Positions 29,879-50,071 of a stretch of DNA of 64,000 nt are shown one piece after another. The stretch is taken from NCBI GenBank assembly GCA_019321725.1, contig CM033113.1, forward strand, positions 4,464,001-4,528,000, given 5' to 3'. The notes under the pieces are model-generated. The model saw nothing but the letters and a program-made list of their open reading frames with translations, made no database searches and was not told the origin of the DNA. A program made the position numbers and the translations under genes. Each line of letters begins with the position of its first letter. The first letter of the stretch is position 1. This stretch comes from Paulownia fortunei. Taxonomy: Eukaryota > Streptophyta > Magnoliopsida > Lamiales > Paulowniaceae.

Positions 29879-32157
29879 AATCTTGTCACAAATATTAGAG
29901 TTACTTAGGATAATGATTAAATTTTAGACACAGCTTTCTATTTGTTTAAGCCCTTAACATGGCACTATGCGAAAAGTGTTCTTGGATCGCGATTATATGC
30001 TTTTGATGTCTCATTGGATATTGGAAAATTAAGAATTTATTAGCCAACTCTCTTGTAATGCATGAAGCTTGACAATAGAAGGACCGCATGGGATAAGTGA
30101 TATCTTCACTAAGCTCTAACAAAAATATGGGCAATATTTATTTTTATTTTGGGTGTTTTGGAAAAAGACGATTTGGGAAAAGAAATTTAGGAATGTAAGA
30201 TTTTGTCTTATTATGTCACATCAATTTTTTATTGAATTATATTGTATTTTATGTTGCATATTTTAATATAAAAGAAGAATGAAATATATATATATATAAT
30301 AATTGAATAATGTATGTTGATGTTGATGGAATAATTGAACTATGTAATGATGTTGATGCAATATATCTCATTTTATTTTGAAAAATAATAAATGTATTTT
30401 GGAGGAATGAGTTTACAAGGCGTATTTTCAGTCCAGGTCCCCCAAAAAATTGCTATGTTTCTTCGTGTGATTTTTTTAATTAAATTGAAACTCAAGACCT
30501 ATACATGTACAGTGACTAGTATAAGGACAAGTGAACTTCTATCATATAATGCTATGTTCTTAGAGATAAAATAAACTAAAGCCTACATGGTTTAGTACTT
30601 TTGGGCCGAAGTAGACACTCCAGCCCACAGTAGTACTTTAACCTTTTGTGTGTATACAGTTCTGTTTGGGACCGTCCCGCAGAATTTGTTGGAATGCGCT
30701 AAAGCCCATTTTTTATGGGTTTCGGAATGATTCTCAATGGATCAACAAAACCAAAATAAACCTTGCTGGCAGTTACTGGGCTAGAAGCCCAGGCTCAATC
30801 ATTAATTAATTAAAACTTGTGCAATATTTTTAAAGTGAATACCATTTATCAGAGCAAAACTTCTTGAATATTGTCTAAACCTAAGAATTAGCAATTAAAA
30901 TTGAATCGAAAAAGTCAAATATTTTTTTTTCTTTTTGAAACACAGTAAGAACTAAGATTGAAACCTAGATAGTTAAATTAGAGCAAAGGGATATAGTACA
31001 ATTTCTTTTGTAATTAAAATCTATGCTTCATAAATAAAACTAAAAAACAGTACAACTATGAATCTGAAAATTGAGTATTGAGTACAAGAAGCAAAAATCA
31101 ACTAAGTATAACATCCCTGCTCCTCTATTTAGTATTACCAATTCTTAATTATCAAAATCTAACCAAGACCTGATACCTAAATAGACATCCAATTTCCACA
31201 TCAAACACGTCCAAGGTTCCCCGAAACTCAATCTTAGTAGCATCGATTGTCACGTCAAAAAGAAACGATGAGATAAAAAGTGGGCCAAAATAAGAAGAAA
31301 TCCAATGACCCGAGAGTCGTCGTGCACAGGACTGAGTAACTGACAAGTCTTATAACAGAACAAATCTAGTCATTCCTACTCCCTATTTTAATTATAATTA
31401 TTAGACCACAATTCTGCCCTCCTTTCTGGAAATTTCCCACTTAAATCGTTACTTTTATCCCCGGCGGGGTCTATCGTTCATTTTTAAATCTTTGGCACAT
31501 CCTTTTTCTTACATATATTTCGTCGAAGGTTGTAAGCACGCGTTTTAATGATTGTTATCTTCTATTGAGTCAAGTTTCCTGAATTTTTTCTAAAGTTGTA
31601 TAAAGACTAAAAAAAAAAAAAAATGGAATAATTAATCTGGTGTTAATTAGGCATAAAAAAATGATCCGAATACAGAAACGAACTCAGCTTAGAACCCAGC
31701 AAACCGTATGAGCAATGCTATAAAGAAAACTTTGCCATGAATTTAGAAAAAAACATTACACGGATATGATGCTTCTAATTCTCACTGAAAATAAACATCA
31801 AAGAATGACAATAATACTGATGAGAAACTAAATGTTACACAGAAACGCGTAAAGTCCATAATGGCTACCCAAGGTGGCCCCGCAAATGGAGAAAAAGGAA
31901 GAAAATGGCAACAAGTGTGAAGGTGAGCCAAGTGGTGGTCCTGGACTCTGGTGGACTTAAACAAGTTCGTGTAATTTCATGACAAATAATTTTTAATCGG
32001 ATGATGCCTTCGTTTTCATCCGATTCCCTTAAATACTGGGTATCAGGCAAATATCAACCAACTTTTAAACCACTCCATTTAATTTAGCCAGTGGCGGCTT
32101 GCAAACCAGCAACTCATAAAGCCATTCTTTCCATCAACAAACTCTGTTCAAGTAACC
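29879..32157. other. Spacer between HHO and G4
   Basis: HHO 3' flank, then AT-rich sequence with a short (TA)n near 30284, then the G4 upstream region. Most of it recurs in diverged form at 39514-44129. No gene found. The minus-strand open frames at 31152-31346 and 31782-32050 have no family resemblance. Confidence 0.5.
32029..32037 (+). promoter_or_regulatory. Candidate TATA-like box of G4
   Basis: TTAAATACT about 120 bases before the G4 ATG. It is kept in G5 (44052-44060) with surrounding sequence (CAACCAACTTTTAAACCA), although much of the further upstream sequence has diverged. Confidence 0.35.
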
Positions 32158-35467
<3,310 letters not shown>

Positions 35468-38400
35468 CTTGGGACCTCAAATGCTTACATGATATGCCTC
35501 TTTTACAATGTTTTGAAATGTAATATTTTGATGTTTTTGGGTTTTTGTTCTCATATATGTTGTATAATGTGAAATTACTGAGTCTTCTTGAGTGCAGCAA
35601 TCAGCAATTAAGGCTACATGTATCTTGCATCTTATGAGTTTTGATAGATACCATAAATATTTAGCTATAAATCCATCCCAAACGTGAAAAAAAGTGAAGA
35701 GTTTGTTGTGCTGCTGACTTCCTAGACTTTGAAATTCAGATCAGTCTCAGAGGGTTTACTAAATCTCAGTTTAATTACTCACCAAAGTTCTTAATTTTCA
35801 CCATTTTAGTTTTTCATGTTGGTAGAAAGATGACATCTAACTTGGTAAAACTCTGTTAGAGACTTTAGAAACATGACTAAAGGACGTCCAATAGTTCAAA
35901 TAACAAAGTTAGGGTAACCACCGAGTTCTTGAATTTGATTCCCATCATCAAATGCATAATTATAAATCTAATTAATAATATTTTTATTAATTAATACTGC
36001 ATTGGGATGGTGTACTTTACTATCTCAATCAAACATAAATCAATAAAACATTTAGAAGGCATCAGATCGACATGAGTACATATAATTTAATTACAATTGA
36101 TCTGATTATGCTGTTATGGTAAAAAAAGATTTTGTGTGAGGCCGAATAACTTCAAATATTGGATTTTTCTTTTTTGGACATAATCTATTGCTCACCTTTG
36201 TTGTTAAAAAAGAGAAAAAAAATATTTAAAAAAAAAAAAAAAAAAGCACCTTTGTTTTCAAAATATTTAACGACTTCGACCTTAATAAAAAAAAATTACA
36301 TCTTCTTTTATACTTTATCCAAAAGAAAACATGGCTCTTTACTTCTTTTCATCCCAACAATAATTTTTAGCATATAAACAAGGATTCTCAAAGCTTCTTC
36401 AAATATTTATCTGAATTTTTTTAAAAGATAAAAATAGAAAATGAAGTAATAAAGTAGACAAAAAAAGCATAACAACGAAAGAAAGATATAAAGACCAAAA
36501 AAACCCAAAAATAAAAAAGGAGAAGGAAGGTTCCCTTAAATAATGCCTATTGGCCCGAAACACTTGATGGAAATGCTTGATAGCCGCCGATGACCAAATT
36601 GTCCACGGGCCCCACTAAGATATTTGGAATTTTACAGGACTCAATGCAACTATGGTAAAATGGTGGGGCCCCACGCTTGGTTATTTAATGATTATTATAA
36701 TCATGTGATGTCTTTTTAGCACTGCGATGGCGCAGGGGCTGTTGAATTTGTGCCTTTTTTATTTGTTTTTTTTTCTATATTTTCGTGTTTTTCTTTTCGG
36801 CCGCCCGAACTGCCGAAGACTTCTTTAGTGCTTCATAAATTGTAAAGAAGTGCCTTCCAGTTTGAAAGTTGATCCTCCTTTTCAACAAAATTGTAAACAA
36901 AAATCCAAAACGAACATGGTTACAATTTATTAAAAAGAAAAATGCATAAAATCATTTCAAGTTGCGGTGTCATTAGCTGACGGAAATAGACCAAAAACAG
37001 TGAAATTTGTTTCCAAGTTTTATTTTGCCTTATCTATTATTTAAATAAAAAATATAATTTTTAGCAATTTTTAATGTGAAATAATATTTAAACTTTAAAA
37101 ATGAGATGAAAGTGATACTAACATTCATTCAAACTATTTTGTCAATAAAAAGGAAACGGCTTATTTTTTTGTAATCTTGAAGTCCTGTTTGTAAAAGAAG
37201 TATTACGATAAAACTAATGTAATTTTGGGATTTTCTATTTGTTGGTTTGATTCTTAAGAAGTTTGGAGACTTCAAAATTCATTTGGTTATTCTATGAAAG
37301 ATTTTTTATGAATTCTATCATATATATATAGTTATATATAAATTATTATTTTCGAATCATGCAATCGAATATACCAGTATATCTTACATTAATCAATAAA
37401 AAATAAATTATCAATTATGTATCAATAATTTATAAATATCAATTATTACAATCATTACACAAAAAATAGGCAAATTCTCATATATATTATATAATTTTAA
37501 CAAAGAAATTCAATTTTTTTTAAAATGTTAACTTTGCTGATTGAATTACATCTTACTTTATATTGGATGTATTTCAGACACGGTCTTTCTCTCTCTTCTT
37601 CAACCCGTTTCACTGCTAATCCGGAAAGCAAACGTCAACTTTGACTGTCTTGTCTTGGCCACTATCGGAATTTTCAACGTCTTATAATGGTGTATAGATA
37701 ATCAACAGCAACGCATCCCCTTTGCTCTATTATTGTCCTCTCTGATTTTGATAGTATTTAATTGCATCAAATCATGGATTTAAACACGAAATCACTAACT
37801 ATAAATAATTAATGTTAAAAGCAAAAATATAAACACAAATAAAACTGTAATTGAATAACTCTATGTCCAACTAAATAAATAAATATGCCAATTCCAATTC
37901 CTGGCCTGATAAGGATTCAAAAGAGAAATGGACCCATTTGTCAAAGTAGAAAGGTGGAAGGCATAAAGCACAGATTTTGACAATATTTGTGCTTTCATAT
38001 CTTATTGTATGCTTTCTTTCTAATATCAGACAAAAATAATTGATTACATCTTTCGTAGAAGGGCTGGCTTCTTTGACGAGGCATCCGTTGTTGTGAAGCA
38101 CAAAAGGCCTTAAATCCCAATAAATAACTTTACTGCAACAATACCAAATGCATTGAATACAAATTTTTCATCAAAGTTTAATATTCTCAACTTTTGGTAG
38201 GGTGATTAGGGCGCAATTTTATAATTTTTTTCACTAATTTCAAATGCAATTTTGTTAGAAAATAATTTCAAATTATAATTTTGTCAAATAAAATAAAAGT
38301 GCGATTTTAAGTTGTTGACGGTTTGACAATTTTTTATCAATAAAAAAAATTATTAAACTCCAATAAATTAAAATATTAATATAAAAATCATTTAAACATG

Positions 38401-39300
38401 AAAATAATACCATAATTTTTATCTTAAAAATAATAATATAATCTTTCATGTACTAACAAATAGTTATATCATTATGCATAAATTTCAATTCATTTTATAT
38501 ATTTTATTTATTCATTTAATTTTATTTAGGTGGGATGATCTAACCCCAAAGTAACGACTACTTGCCATGAAGTATCTTATCAATATGACAAGAAAATGAA
38601 AAAGATTATAACAACATTGAGAAAATCAAATTTCAATTCATAATTTATAAGAACTTGGAAGATTTGGTTTGCTTTTACTTCAGGGGGTTTAAATGGGATG
38701 TAATGAATTATTTGGATTTGGAGAGCTAAGACTATGCCCTACTTTTAACAAGGAATTTGAAGAAGAATAGTTGAATAGCGTGGAGAAGGGCACAGTTTTA
38801 CTTCACCAGTAATAGAGAATTGTGGCAGTGAGGGCCGTCCTGTTTTTCAAATTCTTGGAAGATGTTGGGCTTCTGTGATGGAGTTGAGGGACAGAGGGTG
38901 GAAATGATTAGGAAAAGGAAATTGATCTGCAGAGGAAGGAGGAGGGAAATTCTCCAAGCACTTTGCCTAAGGACATTTTAGTCTTAGGATCATATAACCA
39001 ACCATTCACAATAATCGAAACAAGGTAAATATTATCTTACTGAAATTATCATTACAAAACTTTAAATATAATGATACAAATAGTCCACATCTCCTGTTTT
39101 CTCATTGTGATCATCATTTATTTGTCATCCTTGATATGAAAGGAAAAATGGCCTCAATGAAATTCATAATTTGCTATAAATGAAGCTTATATGAACTTAA
39201 ATAATTCGATCAATTTTAGATAATATAATTTAAATTATAAATATCATCATTTTCACCATAATTCATACTTTAATTTTATTTTCGTATTCGAAACTCATAA
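35468..39300. other. 3' flank of G4 and spacer
   Basis: AT-rich, no gene. The first part (35468-37780) is matched in patches downstream of G5, so it belongs to unit B. The empty target site of the copia element, GATTATAACAACATTG, is at 38604-38619. From about 38640 to 39300 it is unique spacer up to the B2 breakpoint. Confidence 0.5.
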
Positions 39301-39513
39301 CTGCACCACCACTCATCCACCCCCACTAGTTCCATGTGTATAATAAGCCTCCACTAACGCAAAGAAACAGCTCCCTGGAATCTATCCAAGGTGGCGCCGG
39401 TGACCCATCTACGATGAAAAGTCGGAGAGCAGCAGGCGAATTGTGGTGAAAATGGTGCAAAAAGGCCGGAAGTTGAGGAAAGCAATGCAAGTGTCGTTAG
39501 TCTCAAATTCTGA
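39301..39513 (+). pseudogene. Fragment of the HHO last exon
   Basis: Matches HHO exon 4 from CTGCACCACCAC (29648) to the stop (29876-29878) and on into the 3' flank. Indels within it destroy the frame, and no upstream HHO sequence precedes it. It is the left-edge relic of duplication B and shows that the breakpoint lay inside HHO exon 4. Confidence 0.9.
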
Positions 39514-41433
39514 AATCTTGTTACAATTATATTAAAGTTACTTAGGATAATGATTAAATGTTGGGCACAGCTTTCCATTTGTTTTAAGTCCATAAGATGA
39601 CTAAAGTGTTTTTTTGAATGTTTTTTATGTATCGATACTTGTTGCATCATTAGGATATTAGAAAATAAAAAAATTGTTATCCAACTCATTATAATTCGTA
39701 AAACTTGACAGAACAAGGATTGTATGTGATAATTGATAACCTTCACTAAGTCATAACGGAAACATGTTTTTCATGCGACTTTATAAGATTAAAACTTAAA
39801 GAGCTACCATGTGCAGTATAGTGGTACAAGGACAAGTGAATTTTTATCATATAAGGGTACGTTATTCGCATAAGTATAATGGTAGACAGCCCACATGGTT
39901 AGTGCTTACTTGTGGGCAAAAGTAGACAGCCCACGTAATAGTTCAGTCTTATGTGTGCAGACGGTACTGATTGCGTTGGACCCGCAGAAACAATCGATAT
40001 CTGTTAAAGCCCAAGTTCAGCAAATATAGTTTGCGGAATGATTCTCAATGGATCAGCCAAACCAAAAAAAAAATTCCTGCAGTTACTGGGCTCGTAGAAG
40101 TCAATAAGTCCATTTTAATTTCCTTTCTCTTTTAAAAATTTAAATTATCTTTTCCAGTCATTAATTCATTCAAACATTATGTAATGTTTTTAAAGAAAAT
40201 AACATTTGTCAGAGCGAAGATTTCTTGAATATTGTCTGAAAATAAGATTGAGCAATTAGAATTGAATGGGAAAAGTCATGGGATTTATTAAAAAAGCAAG
40301 AACTAAGATTGAAACCTACATAGTTAAATAAGAGCAATCTTATACAAAAAAAAAAATCCATGCTTCAAAAATAAAATGAAATAAAATCGAGCAAGAGAGA
40401 CGCCAGGTATGATCTCCTCTTTATATCTTGCTTTAAACTTTTACACCAAGGTATTCAGTGAAGGAAAAAAAATCTATGAAATAAAGAGGAGATTTATCAC
40501 TCGAGGAACACCAACTTTACCAACTTTTAACTATGCTAATATTCATACTATATTTGTGTATTGACAATGAGGGTACTCAAATGATAGATAAATATTTAAT
40601 TTTTTTAAAATATGATACTTATCTATCATTCACAAATTTGATGTATTGTCTATCGATGATTTAAAAATCAGTATTACTTTGAAATCAAGTCGGATTGTAT
40701 CTCTTTTGTTTGGATCGAGGTGATCCAAAATTTAGGTAATAATGAGCCAAATGAGGACAAGTTTAAGATGGTGAGGCATGGGCATAGTCCTTCTTAATTA
40801 AGACAAGTGTAATTATTTGAAAGACCTGATGTACGGATGTCAAGTCTGTAAATCAAGTTGAATAATTTAGATTTGATCGAAATAATTTCAAAAGGACACA
40901 AATCTTATTATATTTTGTTATTTTGAAAATCTTAAAGGGGTAAAATAATAAATTTGATTTTTTCTTAATATAACATCTCCAAAATCTTCTAAATATCAAA
41001 ATGAAACCAAGACCGATTATGTAAATAGACACCCCAATTTCTCTTCTCAAAAATCTTTTAAGTATCAAAATCAAACCAAGACCAAATATGTAAATGGATG
41101 CCCAATTTCTCCCATGAAACACGTCCAAGATCCACAAAACTCAATCTTAGTAGCATCGATTGTCACGTCGAAAGATAAAAGTGGGCCAAATTAACAAGAA
41201 ATCCATTCACCCGTGAGTCACGGCTAAGTAACTGAACAAGTCTTATGACAGAACAAATTCTAAGTATCTTTCGTACTCCCCGTGACACATTCATTCGTAC
41301 TCCTTGTTTTAATTCTAATTATTCACCACAATTCTGCCCTCTTTCATGGAAATTCCTACTAAAATCGTCACTTTTATCCCAAGCGGGGTATCTCTTTCAT
41401 TTTTTTTGTAAGAACGCGTTTAAATGATTGTAA

Positions 41434-42605
41434 TGTTAGAAATTGATTTTAAAAAATTGAATTTTTTACTAATTTTGATCAATAAATAAAGTGAATTATA
41501 TTTTATAAAAATAGATATAATTTGATTAAATATAATCTACACCATAAGTAGATAAGTTTAATATATTTGGTTTATTACATTAGAATAATTGAACAATTTT
41601 ATCTTACATATATAAAATATCACTTTAAAAAAGAACAATCAAATGGGGCTTTCATATGGTGCATTATAGTGATCTTTTGATTAGTTTTAACTAACTCAAA
41701 TAGTTACTTCACATTGAACTCTGTAAAGACGCACTTTGCACTTTATATATACGCATCGTCGTAAGAAGTTGAGGGTACGCATCGTTACGAGGAGGTGAGG
41801 GGCTTTAAATTTTTCAAAAATTGAACCAAGATGTTCAGTGTGGCTCAGTGAGGTGGCTAGTGTGAGATATGGCAGATGCAGTCGGTTAGCGTATGCGTGG
41901 TAAGACAATGTGCGGTTGGAAGCACGTACGCATTGTTGCGAGGAGTTGAGGGGCCTTAAATTTTAAAGAAATTGAACTAAGATGGCTCGGTGACGTGGCT
42001 AGTGTGAGCTGATATGATAGATGCATTCGGTTAGCGTACATGTAACAAGATAACATGTGGTTGGAAGTTGAATGGGCATAACCTGATCGAATCGCTGACA
42101 TGTCCATTCAGTTGATAAGAGCTCACTGTAAGGGGTGTGAACCTTTACAAAGAGTTATAATCGGATGATTGAGATTGATCATTGGAAATGAATTCACTGT
42201 AAGGGTGTGGATTTTCGCAAAGGGATGCAATTATACGCCTCAAATTGATTCGAATCGAAAATTGCATCCACTCATAAATTTATATCACAACTCTTCAAAA
42301 ACTATAAATAAACCCCTAGATTTCATCATTTTTATTCATTCAATTTATTTTTATCTTTCTCCCAAGTTCATAAGAGATTTCCAAAATACTTTTATAATTC
42401 AAAAGTTCTTGTGATTTGTAGTGTTACTATCATAAGAAGTTAGTCATTGTATTTTAGGAGATGATTGTCATATTCCGTAAGCACCAAGTGTGGGACAATT
42501 TCGTTTTAAATAAAAAAAAGTTAAATTCTTACATCTACTATAACTGAAATTCTGTCAAAAATATTTTAATTATTTTAATATTACACCTGCTAAAATTTCC
42601 ACTGT
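41434..42605. mobile_element. Insertion relative to unit B copy 1, solo-LTR-like
   Basis: The G4 side runs without a break from ACGCGTTTTAATGATTGTTA (near 31535) to TCAAGTTTCCTGA (near 31570). On the G5 side about 1.2 kb separates the two. The insert begins TGTTAGAAATTG, has a promoter-like CTATAAATAAACCCC near 42303, and holds a tandem repeat. TG at the left and CA near the right would suit a solo LTR, but the right end and a target-site duplication could not be fixed. Confidence 0.4.
41776..42075. repeat. Imperfect tandem repeat, two units of about 150 bases
   Basis: TACGCATCGTTACGAGG at 41776 recurs as TACGCATTGTTGCGAGG at 41927, with GGTGGCTAGTGTGAG and CGGTTAGCGTA following in both. It lies inside the insertion at 41434-42605. 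Open frames over it are repeats of one another, not genes. Confidence 0.7.
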
Positions 42606-42789
42606 ATAATTTTCTATCCATTGTGGTTTTTTATATGGTTTCAAGTTTCCTGATTTTTTCTAAAAGTTGAATAAACACAAAGAACAAAAAAATTAATCTG
42701 GTGTTACTTCCTTGGTCGTCATGGAGTTAGCTCTTTTATTGAGAACAAACGCAGTTTTTCATATACCCGTCTATCACTAAAAGAAAAAA

Positions 42790-42968
42790 AAATTAGCCAC
42801 AAATAATTAAGTAATAATATTAATGTTGCCACTAATTTTATATATCAAGTAATGATATGATTTTTAAAAATTTAATAATGTATAATTTGTTACTGTCAAT
42901 AATTAGTGAAGTGACAACTTAACGACTATATAAATAAATATAGGGAGATGTTTATTTATTGTCCCTGA

Positions 42969-43015
<47 letters not shown>

Positions 43016-43160
43016 ATGATAATTTTTACACAAATCTTATTGCAATTAAAATTCTAAAATTTATTATTGTAATAAAATAAATACATATAATTAATGTCAA
43101 CTTTAATATTGTCACAAAACTTATTGTCATTAATATTCTCTTTTTATATAATGTATATTT
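42790..43160. repeat. MITE-like AT-rich element around an (AT)n tract
   Basis: Motifs such as GCCACTAA, TAGTGA and TTGTCAC recur on both sides of a 39-base (TA)n run at 42973-43011. The region resembles 26980-27255 and is absent at the matching place upstream of G4. Ends not defined. Confidence 0.3.
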
Positions 43161-44051
43161 CTTACCAATTACTGACACTTTTTGCTGGTTGGTAATTAGA
43201 ATTATTGCCCTAAAGGTTCGTTAGTTTAGCTGGTAAGCCGCAAATTTTATGAAGAGGTTTAGTTTTGAGTCATGTCAGTGGTTTTTTAACAATGTAGTAT
43301 ATTTGAGTCTTGGGACTCCATTCCGTGTAGCTATTATAAAATTCGGCTCAAACACATACGTAGTGGGATAATTATAGATGCATTCAGTTTAATGTTCTCG
43401 AGTATGGGATCACCCTATCTTCCTAAATATTATAGTACCCAAAAGAAAAAAAGAATGATTTAATTATAGCATGAAAAGAAGGGTATAAATGAGCATAGAG
43501 ATTTTCCTTTTTCTTTTTTTTTTGCATCCTCACTTTTATCATCTTAAAGAATCTTTCGGATAATAAATCAAAGGATTAATTATAAAAATCTCTTTTAAAA
43601 TTTGACTTATTTACATTTCATAAATAATGTTCAAATATGAATCAGAAAAAGAGTACTGGATACAAAAAGAAGAAGTCAACAAAAGAACATCATCGAGTAA
43701 TAAATTTTATCATAGGCTGAATTTCAGGAATAATATTTATAATTAACCAAAAATAAACAACATACACAGCATAGATAGTTGAACCATTTTTTCAATGACT
43801 TTGAAATAAAATTTCACACTGAAACGCGTAAAATCGTAACCGCTTTTGCAAAAGGCCTACTGGCTTCCTCAGGTGGCCCGCAGAGGGAGAAAGAATGAAG
43901 AAAGAGGCAACAAATGTGAGCCACGTACCAAATCAATCGTGTAATTTCATGAGCAGAAAGTGTTTCATGTGAACTAATTTGAAAAGAATAATCCCCTATC
44001 CTGGGATGGCTTTAGCATTTAGTGTGTTAACCTTCATTTTCCGCCAATTGC

Positions 44052-44060
44052 TTTAAATAC
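44052..44060 (+). promoter_or_regulatory. Candidate TATA-like box of G5
   Basis: TTTAAATAC about 70 bases before the G5 ATG, the counterpart of the box at 32029 before G4. Retention in both copies is the only support. Confidence 0.35.
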
Positions 44061-44129
44061 TGGATGATGAATCATCCAACCAACTTTAAAACCAAACCAG
44101 CAACATAAAACGCCATTCTTCCCATCAAC

Positions 44130-47422
<3,293 letters not shown>

Positions 47423-47537
47423 CGATATGGAATCTCAAATGCTTAGATGAGATGCCTCTTTTACAACGTTTTGAAATGTAATTTTGATGTTTTCTGGTTT
47501 TACTTTTCATATATGCTGTATAATGTCAAATTATTTG

Positions 47538-47884
47538 GAGCTTGTTTGTTTTTATTTTCAAATTTATTTTCATGTTTTCAATATACTAAGTTTTGTATAA
47601 AATAAAAATATGTTTGAACTAATTATGTTTTTATATTGGTTTGAAAATAAAATTATATTTATTTTATGATGTTTTTTATATGAAAAGAGGTAAAATATTA
47701 ATAAATTTAAAAAGAATTTTGATTTGTGCATAAAAAAAACATGAAATATTATAGGATTGAAAAATAATCTTAAAAATAAAAATAAAATTATATTTATGAT
47801 GAAAATTGGTAAATAAATTCATCTTTGAAATTTTAAATAGTAAAAAAAAAAAAAACCCTTTAACAATGATACCAAATAAGCCCT
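47538..47884. mobile_element. MITE-like insertion in the G5 3' flank
   Basis: 347 bases absent from the G4 flank, where TGAAATTACTGAGTCTTC runs through (near 35571). Termini are inverted: GAGCTTGTTTG at the left and, in reverse complement, GGGCTTATTTGG at the right. The interior is AT-rich and non-coding, with direct and inverted AAAATAAAAATAT blocks. Similar interior sequence occurs in the duplicated block at 50890-51010 and 51905-52030. TIRs of this form suit hAT-type MITEs; a target-site duplication is not clear. Confidence 0.55.
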
Positions 47885-50030
47885 TGGTCTTCTCTTAGTA
47901 CCTCAATCAGCAATTGAGGCTACATGTATTTTGCATCGTATGATTTTGGTTAGAATATTAACCTTGAAAGACTGAAGAGCTTGTTGTGTTCCTGACTTCC
48001 TAGTTTTCAAACATTTTACTTTTTCTTGAACATTGTTGACGTCTAACTTGGTAAAGGCTTTAGAAAAACAGACAAAATAAAGTGGTGATACAGACTTGAA
48101 CTCTTGAGTTTGATTCCCGTATAACTATAAATCTAACTATTAATTAATATTATAATCAGATGGTGTACTCTACTAGTCTACTGTCTCAATCAAACATAAA
48201 TAAATAAATAAATAAATAAAAAATTGATGACATGAGCTCAACATCAGAACATCCGACTAATAAGATCTTATTACCCCATTATGGTGGTATATTTTACTAA
48301 ATTACTAGAGCCGCTTCACTAAATTAAATAAACTCAATTATTTAATTTTTTCTGACAGAATTTGTTACTTACTTTAGACACTTTTTTGGTTGAAAAGGAA
48401 AAAGAAAAAGCGCCCTTATTGTTAAAATATTACAACTCCTTTTATTCTTTTATCCAAAATAAAACATTATTCTTTAATTCTTTTTGCCCCCATAATAATT
48501 TTTAGCATATAAACAAAGATTTTTAAAGCCTCTTAACGGAGGAGGAGGCCTAATATACTTGATGGGAATGTATGATAGCCTCAGATGACCAAATTGTGCA
48601 TGGGCCCGCTTAGATATTTGGAGTTTCATTAATTCTCTATTATGCAATGAAATTATTGGGATTTAGGATTTAGGATTTAGAATTTAAGATTAGGACAAGA
48701 TTGATGGTGGCCCCCACTCTCTTTATCATGCAGGTTATTTATTGATTATAATCATGTCTATTAGCAATGCAATGTGGTGGGGCAAATGGCTGTGGATTTT
48801 TCGCCATTTTATTATATTCTGTTCATATTTGGTATTTTATATATATATATATATATTATATATATATATATATATATTTATTTATGTTTTGTGCAAACAA
48901 TCATATAGACATATATTAGCAGATTTCCTTGTAGTATATAGTTGTGAACAGAGGTTTTTTTTTCGCACGTCATGAATTGTAAAGAAGTGCGTTCGAGTTT
49001 GAAATTCTTCCTCGTTTAATTGTGAATAGAATTACAAAAGAAAGATGGTCACAATTTAATAAAGAAATGCATAAAACCTTACAAGTTGCGGAGAGAATAT
49101 CTGACGGTAATAGACTAGAAACAGTGTGAAAATTTTATAGCTTGTTTAGTTACATTTTTAAAGTTTGTTTTTGCCTATTCTATTATTTAAGTAAAAAATA
49201 ATTACATTTTCACAATTCCAATAAAAATATCATTGGTTTTAATTTTCAAGATCTATAGTTGTTATTGTCAGGTTTAAAATACTATTTTGTCAAAAAAATT
49301 CATATAACTCATATTAGATATGATATTCACTAATTTAATAGTTATTATAATTTACTAACTAATTAAAGAGTACTTTTTAAAAAAAAATTGGCAACGTGGT
49401 AATGAGAATCAAGACCCGTAATAAATTAAATAATAATTTTATTTCAATATATTTTGAATATGAGGCTGACAAGTAATAAAACATATACAAATTAAATAAT
49501 AATTTTTCATCTCAATATTATTTGACATATGTGATATAAAAAAAAAGGACCTATAAATCATCATTCTTACGGTAAAATATAAAGCAAATATGTTTTTGAG
49601 AATTATTCACTGTTTAGTAATTTTCACTATTTTTTTTTACTGTCGAGGACAGAATTACTTATTGTTTAGTAAATTTTATTATTTTATTTTATTTTTATAT
49701 GTTAATGATTAAACTATTTTATGTCAATCATAAATTTTTTAAATTTTTATGTACTTAAAAAGGCATGTTGATTAACATAATATTTTTTTCACTTGTGAGC
49801 TAATGTAGTAAAAAAGTATAGAACTAAATGATCAAATATAAAGTCAGAAAAAAATCTTACTATATTTTTTAAATTAGTTACGCCACATAGCTTAGATTAA
49901 ATTTTAACTAAAAATAATACTACTATATAAAAGTTTTATCAACATGTAGGCGCAAAATGCTATCCTACCTTTACAGTGATGTTATTAAACTGAATATTAA
50001 AAACAAGCCCTAATATATATTAATTTTGAC

Positions 50031-50063
<33 letters not shown>

Positions 50064-50071
<8 letters not shown>

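Larger units (their letters stand above)
39514..44129. other. Spacer upstream of G5
   Basis: Diverged copy of 29879-32157, recognisable for instance at 40030-40100 and 41100-41180 (CTCAATCTTAGTAGCATCGATTGTCACGTC is shared in part). It is enlarged by inserts described separately. No gene was found. Confidence 0.5.

Noticed and set aside
41696..42107. Two similar minus-strand frames suggesting a repeated small gene
   Set aside because: They come from a 150-base tandem DNA repeat; similarity is at DNA level and no start or family support exists.
48742..48975. Frame rich in Tyr and Ile over (AT)n
   Set aside because: Translation of a microsatellite.
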